Assembly: GCF_039537505.1 (NCBI RefSeq)
Contig: NZ_BAABAQ010000019.1
Span: 124,001 to 188,000, forward strand
From: Streptosporangium oxazolinicum
GTDB taxonomy: Bacteria > Actinomycetota > Actinomycetes > Streptosporangiales > Streptosporangiaceae
DNA: 64,000 bases
Reading direction: 5' to 3'
The translations under genes were made by a program, and so were the position numbers. This document shows, piece by piece, positions 33,079-41,450 of this stretch; position 1 is the stretch's first letter; the number at the start of each line of letters is the position of its first letter. The notes under the pieces were generated by a model. It was given only the letters and a program-made list of their open reading frames with translations. It was not told where the DNA came from and made no database searches.

Positions 33079-34848
33079 TCAGTGCGGGTTAAGAATTGCT
33101 TGTGCGTCGGCCGGGCCCGCCCGATAGAGCTGGGGAACCGCGTCCAGAAGGGTCTTTGTGTATTGGTGCGCCGGGGCTTCGAATACCTTTCTCGTGTCGC
33201 CGGACTCGACCACTTTCCCGTCTTTCATCACCACCACTTCGTGACTGATCCGGCGGACGACGCCCAGGTCGTGGGAAATGAATACGTAGGCCACGCCGAG
33301 CCTTTCCTGAACGTCGGCCAGGACGTCGAGGACCTGCGCCTGGATCACCGCGTCCAGGGCCGAGACCGGTTCGTCGCAGATGATGACGTCCGGTCGCGGG
33401 GCGAGCGCCCGCGCGATGGCGAGGCGCTGCCGCTGGCCTCCGGACAGCTCCCGTGCCCGCCGGTCGAGCACCCCCTCGTCGAGGCCGACGTGCCCCAGCA
33501 GTTCCGCCACCCGCCGCGCGCGTTCGGCGCCGGGGGCGCGCTCGGCGCGCAGCGGCTCCTCCAGCAGCCGTCGCGCGGTGTAGCGGGGATCGAAGGAGGC
33601 GAGCGGATGCTGGTAGATCATCTGAATCCGGCGGCGGGCCGTCCGCCGCTCGGGGCCGCGCAGCTCGGTCCAGGTCCGCCCGTTCACCTCGACGCGTCCG
33701 GCGTCCGGCGCGGCCAGTCCCAGCAGCAGCCGGCCCACGGTCGTCTTCCCCGACCCCGACTCGCCGACGATCCCGAGCGTCTCACCGGCCCGTACCTCGA
33801 CCGACACCTCGTCCACCGCGGTGAACGCGCCCCTGCCCGGCAGTTTGTACCGCTTGACCAGCCCGTCGGCGCGCAGCACCACTCGTCCGGGGCCGGGGTC
33901 CGGGGCCGGGTCCGGTCCGGCGGGCGCGGTGCCCGTGCCCCGCGCGGGCCCGCGTCCCTGCCCGAGCGCGGCGGCGACCAGCGTCCTGGTGTAGGGGTGG
34001 GACGGCGCCTGGAGCACCTGCCGTGCCGGGCCGTCCTCGACGAACCGCCCGTCCTTCATCACGTACACGTGGTCAGCGATCTCCGTGACGACGCCGAGGT
34101 CGTGGCTGATGAGCAGGATCGCCGTGCCCTCGCCCGCCCGCTCGCGCAGCAACCGGAGCACCTGCCGCTGCACCGTCGCGTCCAGCGCCGTCGTCGGCTC
34201 GTCGGCGATCAGCAGGTCGGGCCGCGCGGCGAGGGCCGAGGCGATCAGGGCGCGTTGCCGCAGCCCGCCCGACATCTCGTGCGAGTACTGGCGGGCCCGG
34301 CTCGCGGGCAGGGGGACGCCCACCGAGCCGAGCAGCCGTACGACCTCGTCGCCGATCTGTCCCGCGGGCACGATCCGGTGCTCGCGCAGGGGCTCGGCCA
34401 CCTCGGTGCCGACGCGGCGCAGCGGGTCGAGGGAGCCCAGGGCGTCCTGCAGCACGAAGCCGATGCGCCGCCCGCGCAGCGCGCGCCAGCGGCGGCCCCG
34501 TACCCGGCGCAGGTCGAGCCCGTCGAAAACGAGTTCCCCGGCCCGCACGTCGGCACCGTCTCCGGCCAGTCCCACCAGGCTGCGCGCCGTGACGCTCTTG
34601 CCGGAGCCGGACTCGCCGACGATCGCCACCACCTGCCCGCGGCCGATCCGGAAGGACACGCCCCGCACCGCGTCGACGTGCCCTCGGCCCGTCGCGAAGC
34701 CGACGGTGAGGTCCCGGACGGAGAGCAGTTCCCCCGGGTCCCCGGGCGCCGGGCTCGTGTCCGTCTCCGCTCGACCCACCGCCTCCGCTCGATCCACCGT
34801 CTCCGCCGTCTCCGCTTTCTCCGTCGCGTCCTCGGAGGCCGGGCTCAT
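33079..34848 (-). CDS. Fused dual-ATPase of an oligopeptide/nickel-type ABC transporter (DppD-DppF)
   Basis: 589-aa protein with two complete nucleotide-binding domains. The first: Walker A GESGSGKSVTARS, signature MSGGLRQRALIA, Walker B LLIADEPTTALD. The second: Walker A GESGSGKTTVGRL, signature LSGGQRQRLAIA, Walker B VIICDEPVSALD. Each domain ends with the oligopeptide-family segment (SHPYTRTLV, HQYTKTLLDAVP). The N-terminal 45 residues form an acidic Ala/Glu-rich repeat tail (KAETAETVDRAEAVGRAETD). The start at 34848 overlaps the permease stop (ATGA). It energises the two permeases upstream; transport of the polyketide or of a small precursor is inferred from its presence in the cluster. 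Confidence 0.93.
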   Translation of the reverse strand: MSPASEDATEKAETAETVDRAEAVGRAETDTSPAPGDPGELLSVRDLTVGFATGRGHVDAVRGVSFRIGRGQVVAIVGESGSGKSVTARSLVGLAGDGADVRAGELVFDGLDLRRVRGRRWRALRGRRIGFVLQDALGSLDPLRRVGTEVAEPLREHRIVPAGQIGDEVVRLLGSVGVPLPASRARQYSHEMSGGLRQRALIASALAARPDLLIADEPTTALDATVQRQVLRLLRERAGEGTAILLISHDLGVVTEIADHVYVMKDGRFVEDGPARQVLQAPSHPYTRTLVAAALGQGRGPARGTGTAPAGPDPAPDPGPGRVVLRADGLVKRYKLPGRGAFTAVDEVSVEVRAGETLGIVGESGSGKTTVGRLLLGLAAPDAGRVEVNGRTWTELRGPERRTARRRIQMIYQHPLASFDPRYTARRLLEEPLRAERAPGAERARRVAELLGHVGLDEGVLDRRARELSGGQRQRLAIARALAPRPDVIICDEPVSALDAVIQAQVLDVLADVQERLGVAYVFISHDLGVVRRISHEVVVMKDGKVVESGDTRKVFEAPAHQYTKTLLDAVPQLYRAGPADAQAILNPH

Positions 34849-35645
34849 GTCCGTCCCCGTTCGATCCGCCGCTGCAGGTGCCCGCCGACGACGGTGATGG
34901 CCAGGACCGCGACGGTGATGGCGACCCCGGGGAACGCCGCCGGCCACCAGGCGATCGCGAGGAACTCCTGGCTGTCGGCGAGCATCGCGCCCCACTCCGC
35001 GGTCGGCGGCTGGGGGCCGAGACCCACGAAGCTCAGCGAGGAGCCCGCCACGATCATCGCTCCCAGGGTCACCGTCGCCAGCACCATGACCGGGCCGAGA
35101 GCGTTGGGCAGGATGTGCCGCAGGACCACCTGGGCGCGCGACCAGCCGAACCCGTGGGCCGCCTCGACGTAGTGCGCTCCGCGCAGCCTGATCACCTCCG
35201 CGCGTGTCACCCGGGCGAAGCCCGGCAGGGAGATCACCGCCAGGCCGACGCTGGCCGGGCCGCCGCCGGGTCCCAGGACCGCGACGACCAGGAACACCAG
35301 CAGCAGGCCGGGGACGGAGAGGATCACGTCGAGCGACCTGCTGAGCACCTGGTCCATGGCCCGGCCGAGTTGCGCGGCGGCGACCCCGATCAGGACGCCC
35401 CCGGCCAGCGCCAGCCCGACCGCTCCGGCGCCTATCAGCAGGGAGGGGCCGGCTCCGTGCACGATCCTGGCGTACAGGTCCCGGCCGTTCTGGTCGGTGC
35501 CGAGCCAGTGCGCGCCGCTGGGCGGCCGCAGCGTCGCGTTCAGGTCCGCCGTGTCGGGATCCGTCCCGGTGAACAGCGACGGGAAGAGCGCCATCACGGC
35601 CAGTAGCGCCAGCACGATCGCCGCAGGCCAGAAACCCTTGGCCAT
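34845..35645 (-). CDS. ABC transporter permease, DppC type
   Basis: 266-aa permease with about five to six membrane segments, beginning FWPAAIVLALLAVMALFPSLF. The Dpp/Opp-specific periplasmic motif HWLGTDQNGRDLYARIVHGA is near residues 45-64. The EAA loop is present as YVEAAHGFGWSRAQVVLRHILPNALGP. ATG at 35645 comes two bases after the DppB-type stop. It ends in the ATGA shared with the fused ATPase gene. Confidence 0.93.
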   Translation of the reverse strand: MAKGFWPAAIVLALLAVMALFPSLFTGTDPDTADLNATLRPPSGAHWLGTDQNGRDLYARIVHGAGPSLLIGAGAVGLALAGGVLIGVAAAQLGRAMDQVLSRSLDVILSVPGLLLVFLVVAVLGPGGGPASVGLAVISLPGFARVTRAEVIRLRGAHYVEAAHGFGWSRAQVVLRHILPNALGPVMVLATVTLGAMIVAGSSLSFVGLGPQPPTAEWGAMLADSQEFLAIAWWPAAFPGVAITVAVLAITVVGGHLQRRIERGRT

Positions 35646-35647
35646 GG

Positions 35648-36622
35648 CTAACCCCCCGTCTCTCGCGTCCTGGGGTCGATCATCCAGACGAGGATGTCGA
35701 CCACGATGTTGACCAGCACGAACACGACGGCGGTGAGCAGCACGATCGCGATCACCACCGGCATGTCCTTGTTCTCCACCGCGAACAGCATCAGCCGGCC
35801 GATCCCCTGCCGGGAGAAGACGATCTCGATGATCACCGCGCCTCCGATGAGCGAGCCGGCGATCCAGCCCAGGAGCGTGGTGGCGGGCAGCAGCGCGTGC
35901 CGCAGCACGTGCCGCAGGCGCAGCGCGAGCTCGCCGATGCCCCGCGTGCGGGCGGTCACCACGAACGGCTCCTCCAGCGCGCGCAGCAGCCCGTCCCGCA
36001 GTACCCCCGTCATCACCGCGACCGGCCCGGCGGCCAGCGCGGCGGTCGGCAGCACGAGGCCGGACGGGGAGGAGGACCCGATGGCCGGGAACCAGTGCAG
36101 GGTGAAGGAGAACACCGTGAGCAGCAGCAGCCCGAGCCAGAAGGGCGGCAGCGCCACCACCAGCGACTCGGCCGCGGAGAACGACGACCGCACCCACCGT
36201 CGGCGGTTCGCGCTCACCACCGCGAGCAGGACGGAGGCGACCAGCGTGACCAGCAGGGTCGCCAGGACCAGCAGCAGGGTGTGCGGGAGCTGGGATCCGA
36301 TCGCGTCCCACACCGGCCTGCGCAGCACGTACGACTCGCCGAACTCCCCCCGCGCGATCCTGCCGAGGTAGGCCAGGTACTGCGCCGCGAGCGGGTCGTC
36401 GAGCCGGTAGTCGGCGATGATCCGGGCGCGTACCTCCGGGGTCACCGCGGACCTGGCGAGCAGCACGTCGGCGGTGCCGCCCGGCATCACCCGCAGCAGC
36501 AGGAACGTCGCCGTGACGGCTCCCCACAGTACGGCGGCCGAGGCGGCCACCCGTACCAGTACGAGGCGCGCCGGGCCGGTGCGGCGGCGTGGAGGAGGGT
36601 CCACGGCCGCCGCCTCGGCCAC
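35648..36622 (-). CDS. ABC transporter permease, DppB type
   Basis: 324-aa permease of the dipeptide/oligopeptide/nickel family. VLVRVAASAAVLWGAVTATFLLLRVMPGG is the opening membrane segment with the conserved RxMPG motif; the EAA-loop region is PFVVTARTRGIGELALRLRHVLRHALLP. The GTG at 36622 is preferred because GAGGG lies a few bases upstream and just after the previous stop; an ATG at 36646 would overlap the binding-protein gene by 16 bases without a ribosome binding site. It pairs with the DppC-type permease. Confidence 0.92.
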   Translation of the reverse strand: MAEAAAVDPPPRRRTGPARLVLVRVAASAAVLWGAVTATFLLLRVMPGGTADVLLARSAVTPEVRARIIADYRLDDPLAAQYLAYLGRIARGEFGESYVLRRPVWDAIGSQLPHTLLLVLATLLVTLVASVLLAVVSANRRRWVRSSFSAAESLVVALPPFWLGLLLLTVFSFTLHWFPAIGSSSPSGLVLPTAALAAGPVAVMTGVLRDGLLRALEEPFVVTARTRGIGELALRLRHVLRHALLPATTLLGWIAGSLIGGAVIIEIVFSRQGIGRLMLFAVENKDMPVVIAIVLLTAVVFVLVNIVVDILVWMIDPRTRETGG

Positions 36623-36630
36623 GGGCGCCC

Positions 36631-38298
36631 TCAGGACGCCAGCCATGCGCCGTACAGGTCGGGCGTGCCGTCGGCGTTGAAGCCGATCTCCCGGACGCCG
36701 TCGCGTACGGTCACCGTGGACAGGGGTGAGTAGACGGGCAGGACCGCGGCGTCCTCGGTGACGCGCTTCTGCACCTCGGCGTAGGCGCGGTGCTGCCCGG
36801 CCTGGTCCTCGGCGTCGAGCGCGCGCCGGAAACCGGCCTCGACCTCCGGGTTGTCGTAGCGTGCCATGTTGTTGCTGATGCCGCGCTCGGGCGTGGGGAT
36901 GTTGTCCGCGCCGAACAGCACGCGCAGCACGTCCGGGCCGGGGGCGGTGAAGCTGGTGTCGATCAGTTCGTAGTCGCCGTCGAGCAGGCGCTTGACGAAG
37001 GTCCCGCCGTCGAGGTTCTCCTCGACGAGTTCGACGCCGAGCTGCTTGGCCGCGGACTGGATCTGCGTGGCGAGGTTGGCCACGGATCCGTCGGACCACA
37101 TGTGGCGCAGGGTGAGCCGCTTGCCGTCCTTCGTCCGGTATCCGGCCTCGTCGCGCCCGGTCCAGCCGGCCTGGTCGAGCAGCCGCGCCGCACCGGCCGG
37201 GTCGTGGGCGTACGCCTGGGCCAGCGAGCCGTCGTAGCCGGGTGTGCTGGCCGAGAGCACGCCCTGGGCTCCCTTGTACACCCCGAAGTAGACGTTCCGT
37301 ACGATCTGTCCCCAGTCGATGCCGGCACGCAGCGCCTTGCGCACGTTCACGTCGCTGAGCGGGCCGTTCGCGGTGTTCGGCCAGTAGCTGTAGTTGACGC
37401 CGGGGTAGGGCGTCGAGTGCAGGGTGAATCCGGGCTGGTCCTTGACGGTGTTGAGGCTCGTCGGCGACAGCGCGGTGACCGCGTCGACCTGGCCGCTGGT
37501 GAGCGCGCCCAGCCGGGCCGCGTTGTCCGGCACGACCTTGACCTCGATCCGGTCCAGCCGCGCCGGGCCCTGGCGCCCCTCCGGCCCCCAGTCGTAGGAG
37601 GGGTTCTTGACGTAGTCGATGCCCTTCTGCGGCACGAACCCCGTGTCACTGCGGAACGGGCCGGTTCCGACGATCTTCGCGCAGAGCGCGGAGGGGGAGC
37701 CCTTGAGCGTGCGGGGGGACTGGATGCCCAGGTTGGGCAGGGCCAGCGCGCCGAGGAGTCCCGAGTCGGGCCGCTTGAGCCTGACCTCGACCGTGGAGGG
37801 GCCGACGGCCTTGGCCGACCGGTAGGCCGCGAGCAGGCTGCCGGCGAGCAGCGACTTCGTCTCCGGGGCCACCACGTGGTCGAGGTTGTCGACGACCGCC
37901 TGGGCGTCGAATCTCTCCCCGTCGGTGAACGTCACGCCCTGGCGGAGCTCGAAGGTGTAGGCGAGCCGGTCCGGCGAGACCTTCCAGCTCGTGGCGAGCC
38001 AGGGACGGATGCTCCCCTGGACGTCCTGGTAGACCAGCGAGTCCACGATCGGCCGGGTGAGCGCCCGAGCGGACTCGGTGGGGCTCTGGTGCGGGTCCAG
38101 GCACTCCGGTTCCTTCTCGACGGCCAGGCGCAGCGTGCCGCCGCTCCTGGGTTCCCCGGTGGCGCTCGCGCCCCCCGCCGTGGCGCCGTCCGCGCCGTCC
38201 GCGCCGGCGGAGCATGCGGTGGCCAGTGCCAGCATCAACGCGGCGGCCCCTGCCGTGGTGGCAGGCTTGCGTGACCGGGACCTCGTAGCAGCACCCAT
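36631..38298 (-). CDS. Peptide/nickel-type (SBP family 5) solute-binding lipoprotein
   Basis: 555-aa binding protein. Basic N-terminus (RSRSRKP), a hydrophobic stretch, and lipobox LALATAC give a lipid-anchored protein. The mature part shows GGTLRLAVEKEPECLDPHQSPTES, WLATSWKVSPDRLAYTFELRQGVTFTDGERFDA and NVRKALRAGIDWGQI, characteristic of family 5. Tandem ATGAGG units surround the start; the ATG at 38298 has GAGG six bases upstream, while 38310 would add four residues. It is the first gene of the ABC set after the luciferase-like gene. Abyssomicin-type clusters also contain such a four-part transporter. Confidence 0.92.
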   Translation of the reverse strand: MGAATRSRSRKPATTAGAAALMLALATACSAGADGADGATAGGASATGEPRSGGTLRLAVEKEPECLDPHQSPTESARALTRPIVDSLVYQDVQGSIRPWLATSWKVSPDRLAYTFELRQGVTFTDGERFDAQAVVDNLDHVVAPETKSLLAGSLLAAYRSAKAVGPSTVEVRLKRPDSGLLGALALPNLGIQSPRTLKGSPSALCAKIVGTGPFRSDTGFVPQKGIDYVKNPSYDWGPEGRQGPARLDRIEVKVVPDNAARLGALTSGQVDAVTALSPTSLNTVKDQPGFTLHSTPYPGVNYSYWPNTANGPLSDVNVRKALRAGIDWGQIVRNVYFGVYKGAQGVLSASTPGYDGSLAQAYAHDPAGAARLLDQAGWTGRDEAGYRTKDGKRLTLRHMWSDGSVANLATQIQSAAKQLGVELVEENLDGGTFVKRLLDGDYELIDTSFTAPGPDVLRVLFGADNIPTPERGISNNMARYDNPEVEAGFRRALDAEDQAGQHRAYAEVQKRVTEDAAVLPVYSPLSTVTVRDGVREIGFNADGTPDLYGAWLAS

Positions 38299-38443
38299 CC
38301 TCATCCTCATCGCTCAGACGTCGGCTCACGCCGGAGGTGGTTCTCCGGCTGGACACACAGTGCTCGGCGGTTCTAAAGCCGGACTGAACGCGGGGTGAGG
38401 ACAGGCGAGGAGAGGACGGTCGAGGACACCGGCTCGTGCGCTG

Positions 38444-39460
38444 CTACAGGGATGAGACGATCTTGGCGAGCAGCTCGTACGAGCGGATCCGGGCGGCGTG
38501 GTCGGGCACCTGGGTGAGCACGAACAGCTCGTCGGCGCGGGTCTGCCGCAGCAGCCCTGCCAGGCGGGGGGTGATCCGGTCCGGGGAGCCGACGAACTGC
38601 GGGTCGATCCGCTCGCGCAGGAAGCGCTCCTCCTGCGGGGTGAACGGGTGCGCGGCCGTCTCCTCCTCGGTGGGGAGCACGGTGGCCGGGTCCACGGTGC
38701 GCATCAGGATCTGGCCGTACACGAAGGAGGAGGCCAGCCGGTACGCCCGCTCGTCGGTGTCGGCGGCGACGACGATCACCGCCACGCACGCGTGCGGCTC
38801 GGGCAGTTGCGGCGAGGGCCGGAAGGCCCTGCGGTAGGCGTCGAGCGCCTCGGGGGCGCCGCCCCCCACGATCGCGTGCGCGTAGACGTAGGGCAGGCCC
38901 GCCCGGCCCGCGTAGGCGGCGCTGCCGACGCTGGAGCCCACCATCCACAGCTCCGGCGGGATCGCGGGCTCCGGGATCGCCCGCACGCCGCCACTGCCTC
39001 CGGTGAAGTACTCGCGCAGCTCGTTCAACGCGTCGCCGAAGTCGAGCCGGCGCGGGTCGGCGACGCGGGCCGTGACCTCGCCCGCGCCGCCCGGGGCGCG
39101 CCCGAGTCCCAGGTCGACCCGGCCGGGGTAGAGACCGGCCAGGACACCGAACTGCTCGGCGACCACCAGGGGCGAGTGGTTCGGCAGCAGCACCGCGCCC
39201 GAGCCGACCCGGATGCTGGAGGTCGCCTCCAGGATGGGCCCGGCGAGCACCGCCGGGCTCGACGCCGCCAGTGCCGGGGTGTTGTGGTGTTCGGCCACCC
39301 AGTAGCGCCGGTAACCGAATGCCTCCACGGCCTTGGCCAGGTCGATCGAACGGCGCAGCGCGTCACCCGCCGTGTCGCCGCGCCAGACCGGCGCGGTGTC
39401 GTGCACCGAGACCGTGATTCCGTCAGGCAATGCCCTCTCCTTCATCCTTTTCGCGCACAT
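38444..39460 (-). CDS. LLM-class (luciferase-like) flavin-dependent monooxygenase
   Basis: 338-aa FMN-dependent TIM-barrel oxidoreductase. Family features: AVEAFGYRRYWVAEHHNTPALAASSPAVLAGPILEATSSIRVGSGAVLLPNHSPLVVAEQF near residues 45-105, and GRVDLGLGRAPGG. It needs an NAD(P)H:flavin reductase, not encoded nearby. The start at 39460 is provisional; downstream in-frame starts (ATG at 39445, or TTG near 39430 with AAGGAGAGG before it) are possible. Its promoter contains a TetR operator, and it lies between the FkbH gene and the ABC transporter genes. A comparable flavin enzyme (AbyE) occurs in abyssomicin clusters. Confidence 0.88.
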   Translation of the reverse strand: MCAKRMKERALPDGITVSVHDTAPVWRGDTAGDALRRSIDLAKAVEAFGYRRYWVAEHHNTPALAASSPAVLAGPILEATSSIRVGSGAVLLPNHSPLVVAEQFGVLAGLYPGRVDLGLGRAPGGAGEVTARVADPRRLDFGDALNELREYFTGGSGGVRAIPEPAIPPELWMVGSSVGSAAYAGRAGLPYVYAHAIVGGGAPEALDAYRRAFRPSPQLPEPHACVAVIVVAADTDERAYRLASSFVYGQILMRTVDPATVLPTEEETAAHPFTPQEERFLRERIDPQFVGSPDRITPRLAGLLRQTRADELFVLTQVPDHAARIRSYELLAKIVSSL

Positions 39461-39486
39461 GCGGAGGCTTCCTCACGTTATGTCCG

Positions 39487-39517
39487 CAAGTTAAATCGAG
39501 GACGCCTCAGCTTGTCA
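39487..39517 (-). promoter_or_regulatory. Promoter of the luciferase-like gene with nested TetR operator
   Basis: On the minus strand TTGACA (39517 to 39512), 17 bases, then TTTAAC form a promoter-like pair. The spacer contains CTGAGGCGTCCTCGA (39510 to 39496), matching the CTGAGG-N3-CCTCAG operators at 23239-23323 in all but two positions. The adjacent TGTCAA on the plus strand is also shared with the third operator there, so the whole arrangement is conserved between the two promoters. Confidence 0.75.
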
Positions 39518-41450
39518 ACGCCGACGCCGATTCCGCGTCTCCGCCGCCTCCGCCGGGCTCGGCCGGGGCCGGCACCACCCGGCCCGCGACCTCCAGCGTG
39601 AGATGGCCCGGCACGCCGACGATCTCGCCGAGGTCGTGCTCGTACCGCGACCGCCTCGGCGTCGTCTCCGTCACGGCGAACCCGTAGTGCGGGTAGAAGT
39701 CCGCCACCTTGGCGTTCTTCGCGCTCGCCACGTAGTGACCGCGCACCGAGGGAAAGCCCGCGGCGCGTGCCTGGCCGAGCACCGCGGCCAGGCACGCCTG
39801 CTCGATCCCCCGGGCGAACACCCGGCAGCTCAGCAGGAGGTTCTCGATGAGCAACCCGTCCGGCAGCGCCCGCAGGAAGACCGCTCCGACGATCCCGTTG
39901 CTCCCGAACCGGTCGGCCGCCGACAGCGTCAGCACCCGCGAGCCGGGCCGCTCCGCCCGCTCACGCACCGCCTCCGGGGACAGGCGTTCCGTGGTGAGGT
40001 TGAACTGGTTGGTGCGCAGGGTGATCTGCGACAGCCGCGCGACGTCGGCGCCGGTCGCGGGCGCCAGCCGTACCGACACCCCCAGCCCGGCCAGGAACTC
40101 CTCGGCCGACCCCGCCGCGGACAGGAACTCCGAGCGCGCCGCCTCCTCGTGGTAGCGCCGCGTCCGGACGCGGTCCTCGGTGGTCACCTCGGTCGTGGTG
40201 AACCAGCCGTCGGCCAGCAGCCGGGTCACGTGCAGCGCCGGGTCGCCGTCCAGGTGGATCACCGCGGTCTCCGGCAGCTCCGCCGCGACCGCGGCGCACT
40301 CGTGGACGCTGTCGTCGGCGAACACGACGCTGTCGGCGCCGAGGTTCAGCTCCCGTACCAGGACGCGCAGGTTGGCCGGTTTCGGCTGCCAGTTGGCGAG
40401 GATCCGGACGAAGGCGTCCTCGCGCACCACCATGTCGGGGTGCTCCCGCAGCGCGGCGAGCACGGTGTCCCGGTCGTTCTTGCTCACCGCGGCCAGCAGG
40501 ACGCCCTGCGACTGCAGCTGCGCCACCACACCCTGGAACCGGCGGAAGGCCTCCCCCCACCGGCCGTGGGCCACCTCGATGCCCTCCACCCCGTCGTCGC
40601 CCAGGACACCGCCCCACAGCGTCTGGTCGAGGTCGACGGCCAGCACCTTCCTGGCGCGGCCCGTCCTGGCCCGCACCAGGTGGACCAGCTCGCGCGCGTA
40701 CGCGCCCAGCAGGGCGTCCGACAGGTGCGCCCGTGCGTAGACCTCGAAACGCGGATCGGACAGCTCGACCGGCGTCGTCAGCAGCGGGTCGAGGTCCATC
40801 ACCACGACCGCGTCCACCGACTCGCCGAACGCCAGCAACTCGGCGTTGGCCCGCCGCCAGACCGCGCCGAGCCGCGCCCTGGACGGGTAGTCCAGCAGCT
40901 GCGCCTGCCACACCCGGGGCAGCGGGACGGTGTTGAGCACGAGCGTGCCGGACCCGCTCTCGCCGAACCGCGCCGCCAGCCGCCGCCACAGCGCCAGCTT
41001 CCCCTCCAGCACGCGCTCCACGTCGTCCACCGTGAACGGCACGCCGACCTCGTCGAACACGGCCGCGTGGTCGAGCACGCAGACGGTCACGTCGGGCCGC
41101 CCGGCGTACAGCGCGCTGCCGGGATCGCCGAGCTCGAACGCGTACGAGCCGAAGTCCGCGAGCCGGACGTCGGGCAGGTACCCGTGGCGGGCCAGCTCGC
41201 CGGTGAGCGCGGTGCGCAGCGCGCCGAGCGTGCCGTACCCGGTGATGGTCACGCCCGCGGACGGGAGATCGGGGTGGTGCCGGCGGGCGGCCTCCACGTC
41301 GACCCGGTCCAGCAGCCGCGCCGACCGGGCGGCGTCCTCCTCGTCCATCACGGCCAGCAGTGCCGCGACCTCGTCGTAGCGCGCCGCGAGCACCCCCTCG
41401 CGGTGCAGCGAGCGCAGGCACGCGCGCGCCTCGGCGCTTCTCGTGGTCAT
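39507..41450 (-). CDS. FkbH-like glyceryl-ACP synthase
   Basis: 647-aa FkbH-type protein. It has a HAD phosphatase-like domain with the motif VLAVDLDQTLWGG starting at Asp273 and VVFADDSVHECAAVAAELP further on, and a C-terminal GNAT-like part (QITLRTNQFNLTTERLSPEAV, ENLLLSCRVFARGIEQACLAAVL). FkbH proteins take 1,3-bisphosphoglycerate, remove phosphate and load D-glyceryl on a carrier protein, giving the C3 unit of tetronate rings. The start overlaps the stop of PKS C (ATGA), directly tying it to the terminal PKS. The companion genes (glyceryl carrier protein, KASIII-like ligase, acetylation/elimination pair) are not in this window. Confidence 0.93.
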   Translation of the reverse strand: MTTRSAEARACLRSLHREGVLAARYDEVAALLAVMDEEDAARSARLLDRVDVEAARRHHPDLPSAGVTITGYGTLGALRTALTGELARHGYLPDVRLADFGSYAFELGDPGSALYAGRPDVTVCVLDHAAVFDEVGVPFTVDDVERVLEGKLALWRRLAARFGESGSGTLVLNTVPLPRVWQAQLLDYPSRARLGAVWRRANAELLAFGESVDAVVVMDLDPLLTTPVELSDPRFEVYARAHLSDALLGAYARELVHLVRARTGRARKVLAVDLDQTLWGGVLGDDGVEGIEVAHGRWGEAFRRFQGVVAQLQSQGVLLAAVSKNDRDTVLAALREHPDMVVREDAFVRILANWQPKPANLRVLVRELNLGADSVVFADDSVHECAAVAAELPETAVIHLDGDPALHVTRLLADGWFTTTEVTTEDRVRTRRYHEEAARSEFLSAAGSAEEFLAGLGVSVRLAPATGADVARLSQITLRTNQFNLTTERLSPEAVRERAERPGSRVLTLSAADRFGSNGIVGAVFLRALPDGLLIENLLLSCRVFARGIEQACLAAVLGQARAAGFPSVRGHYVASAKNAKVADFYPHYGFAVTETTPRRSRYEHDLGEIVGVPGHLTLEVAGRVVPAPAEPGGGGGDAESASALTS

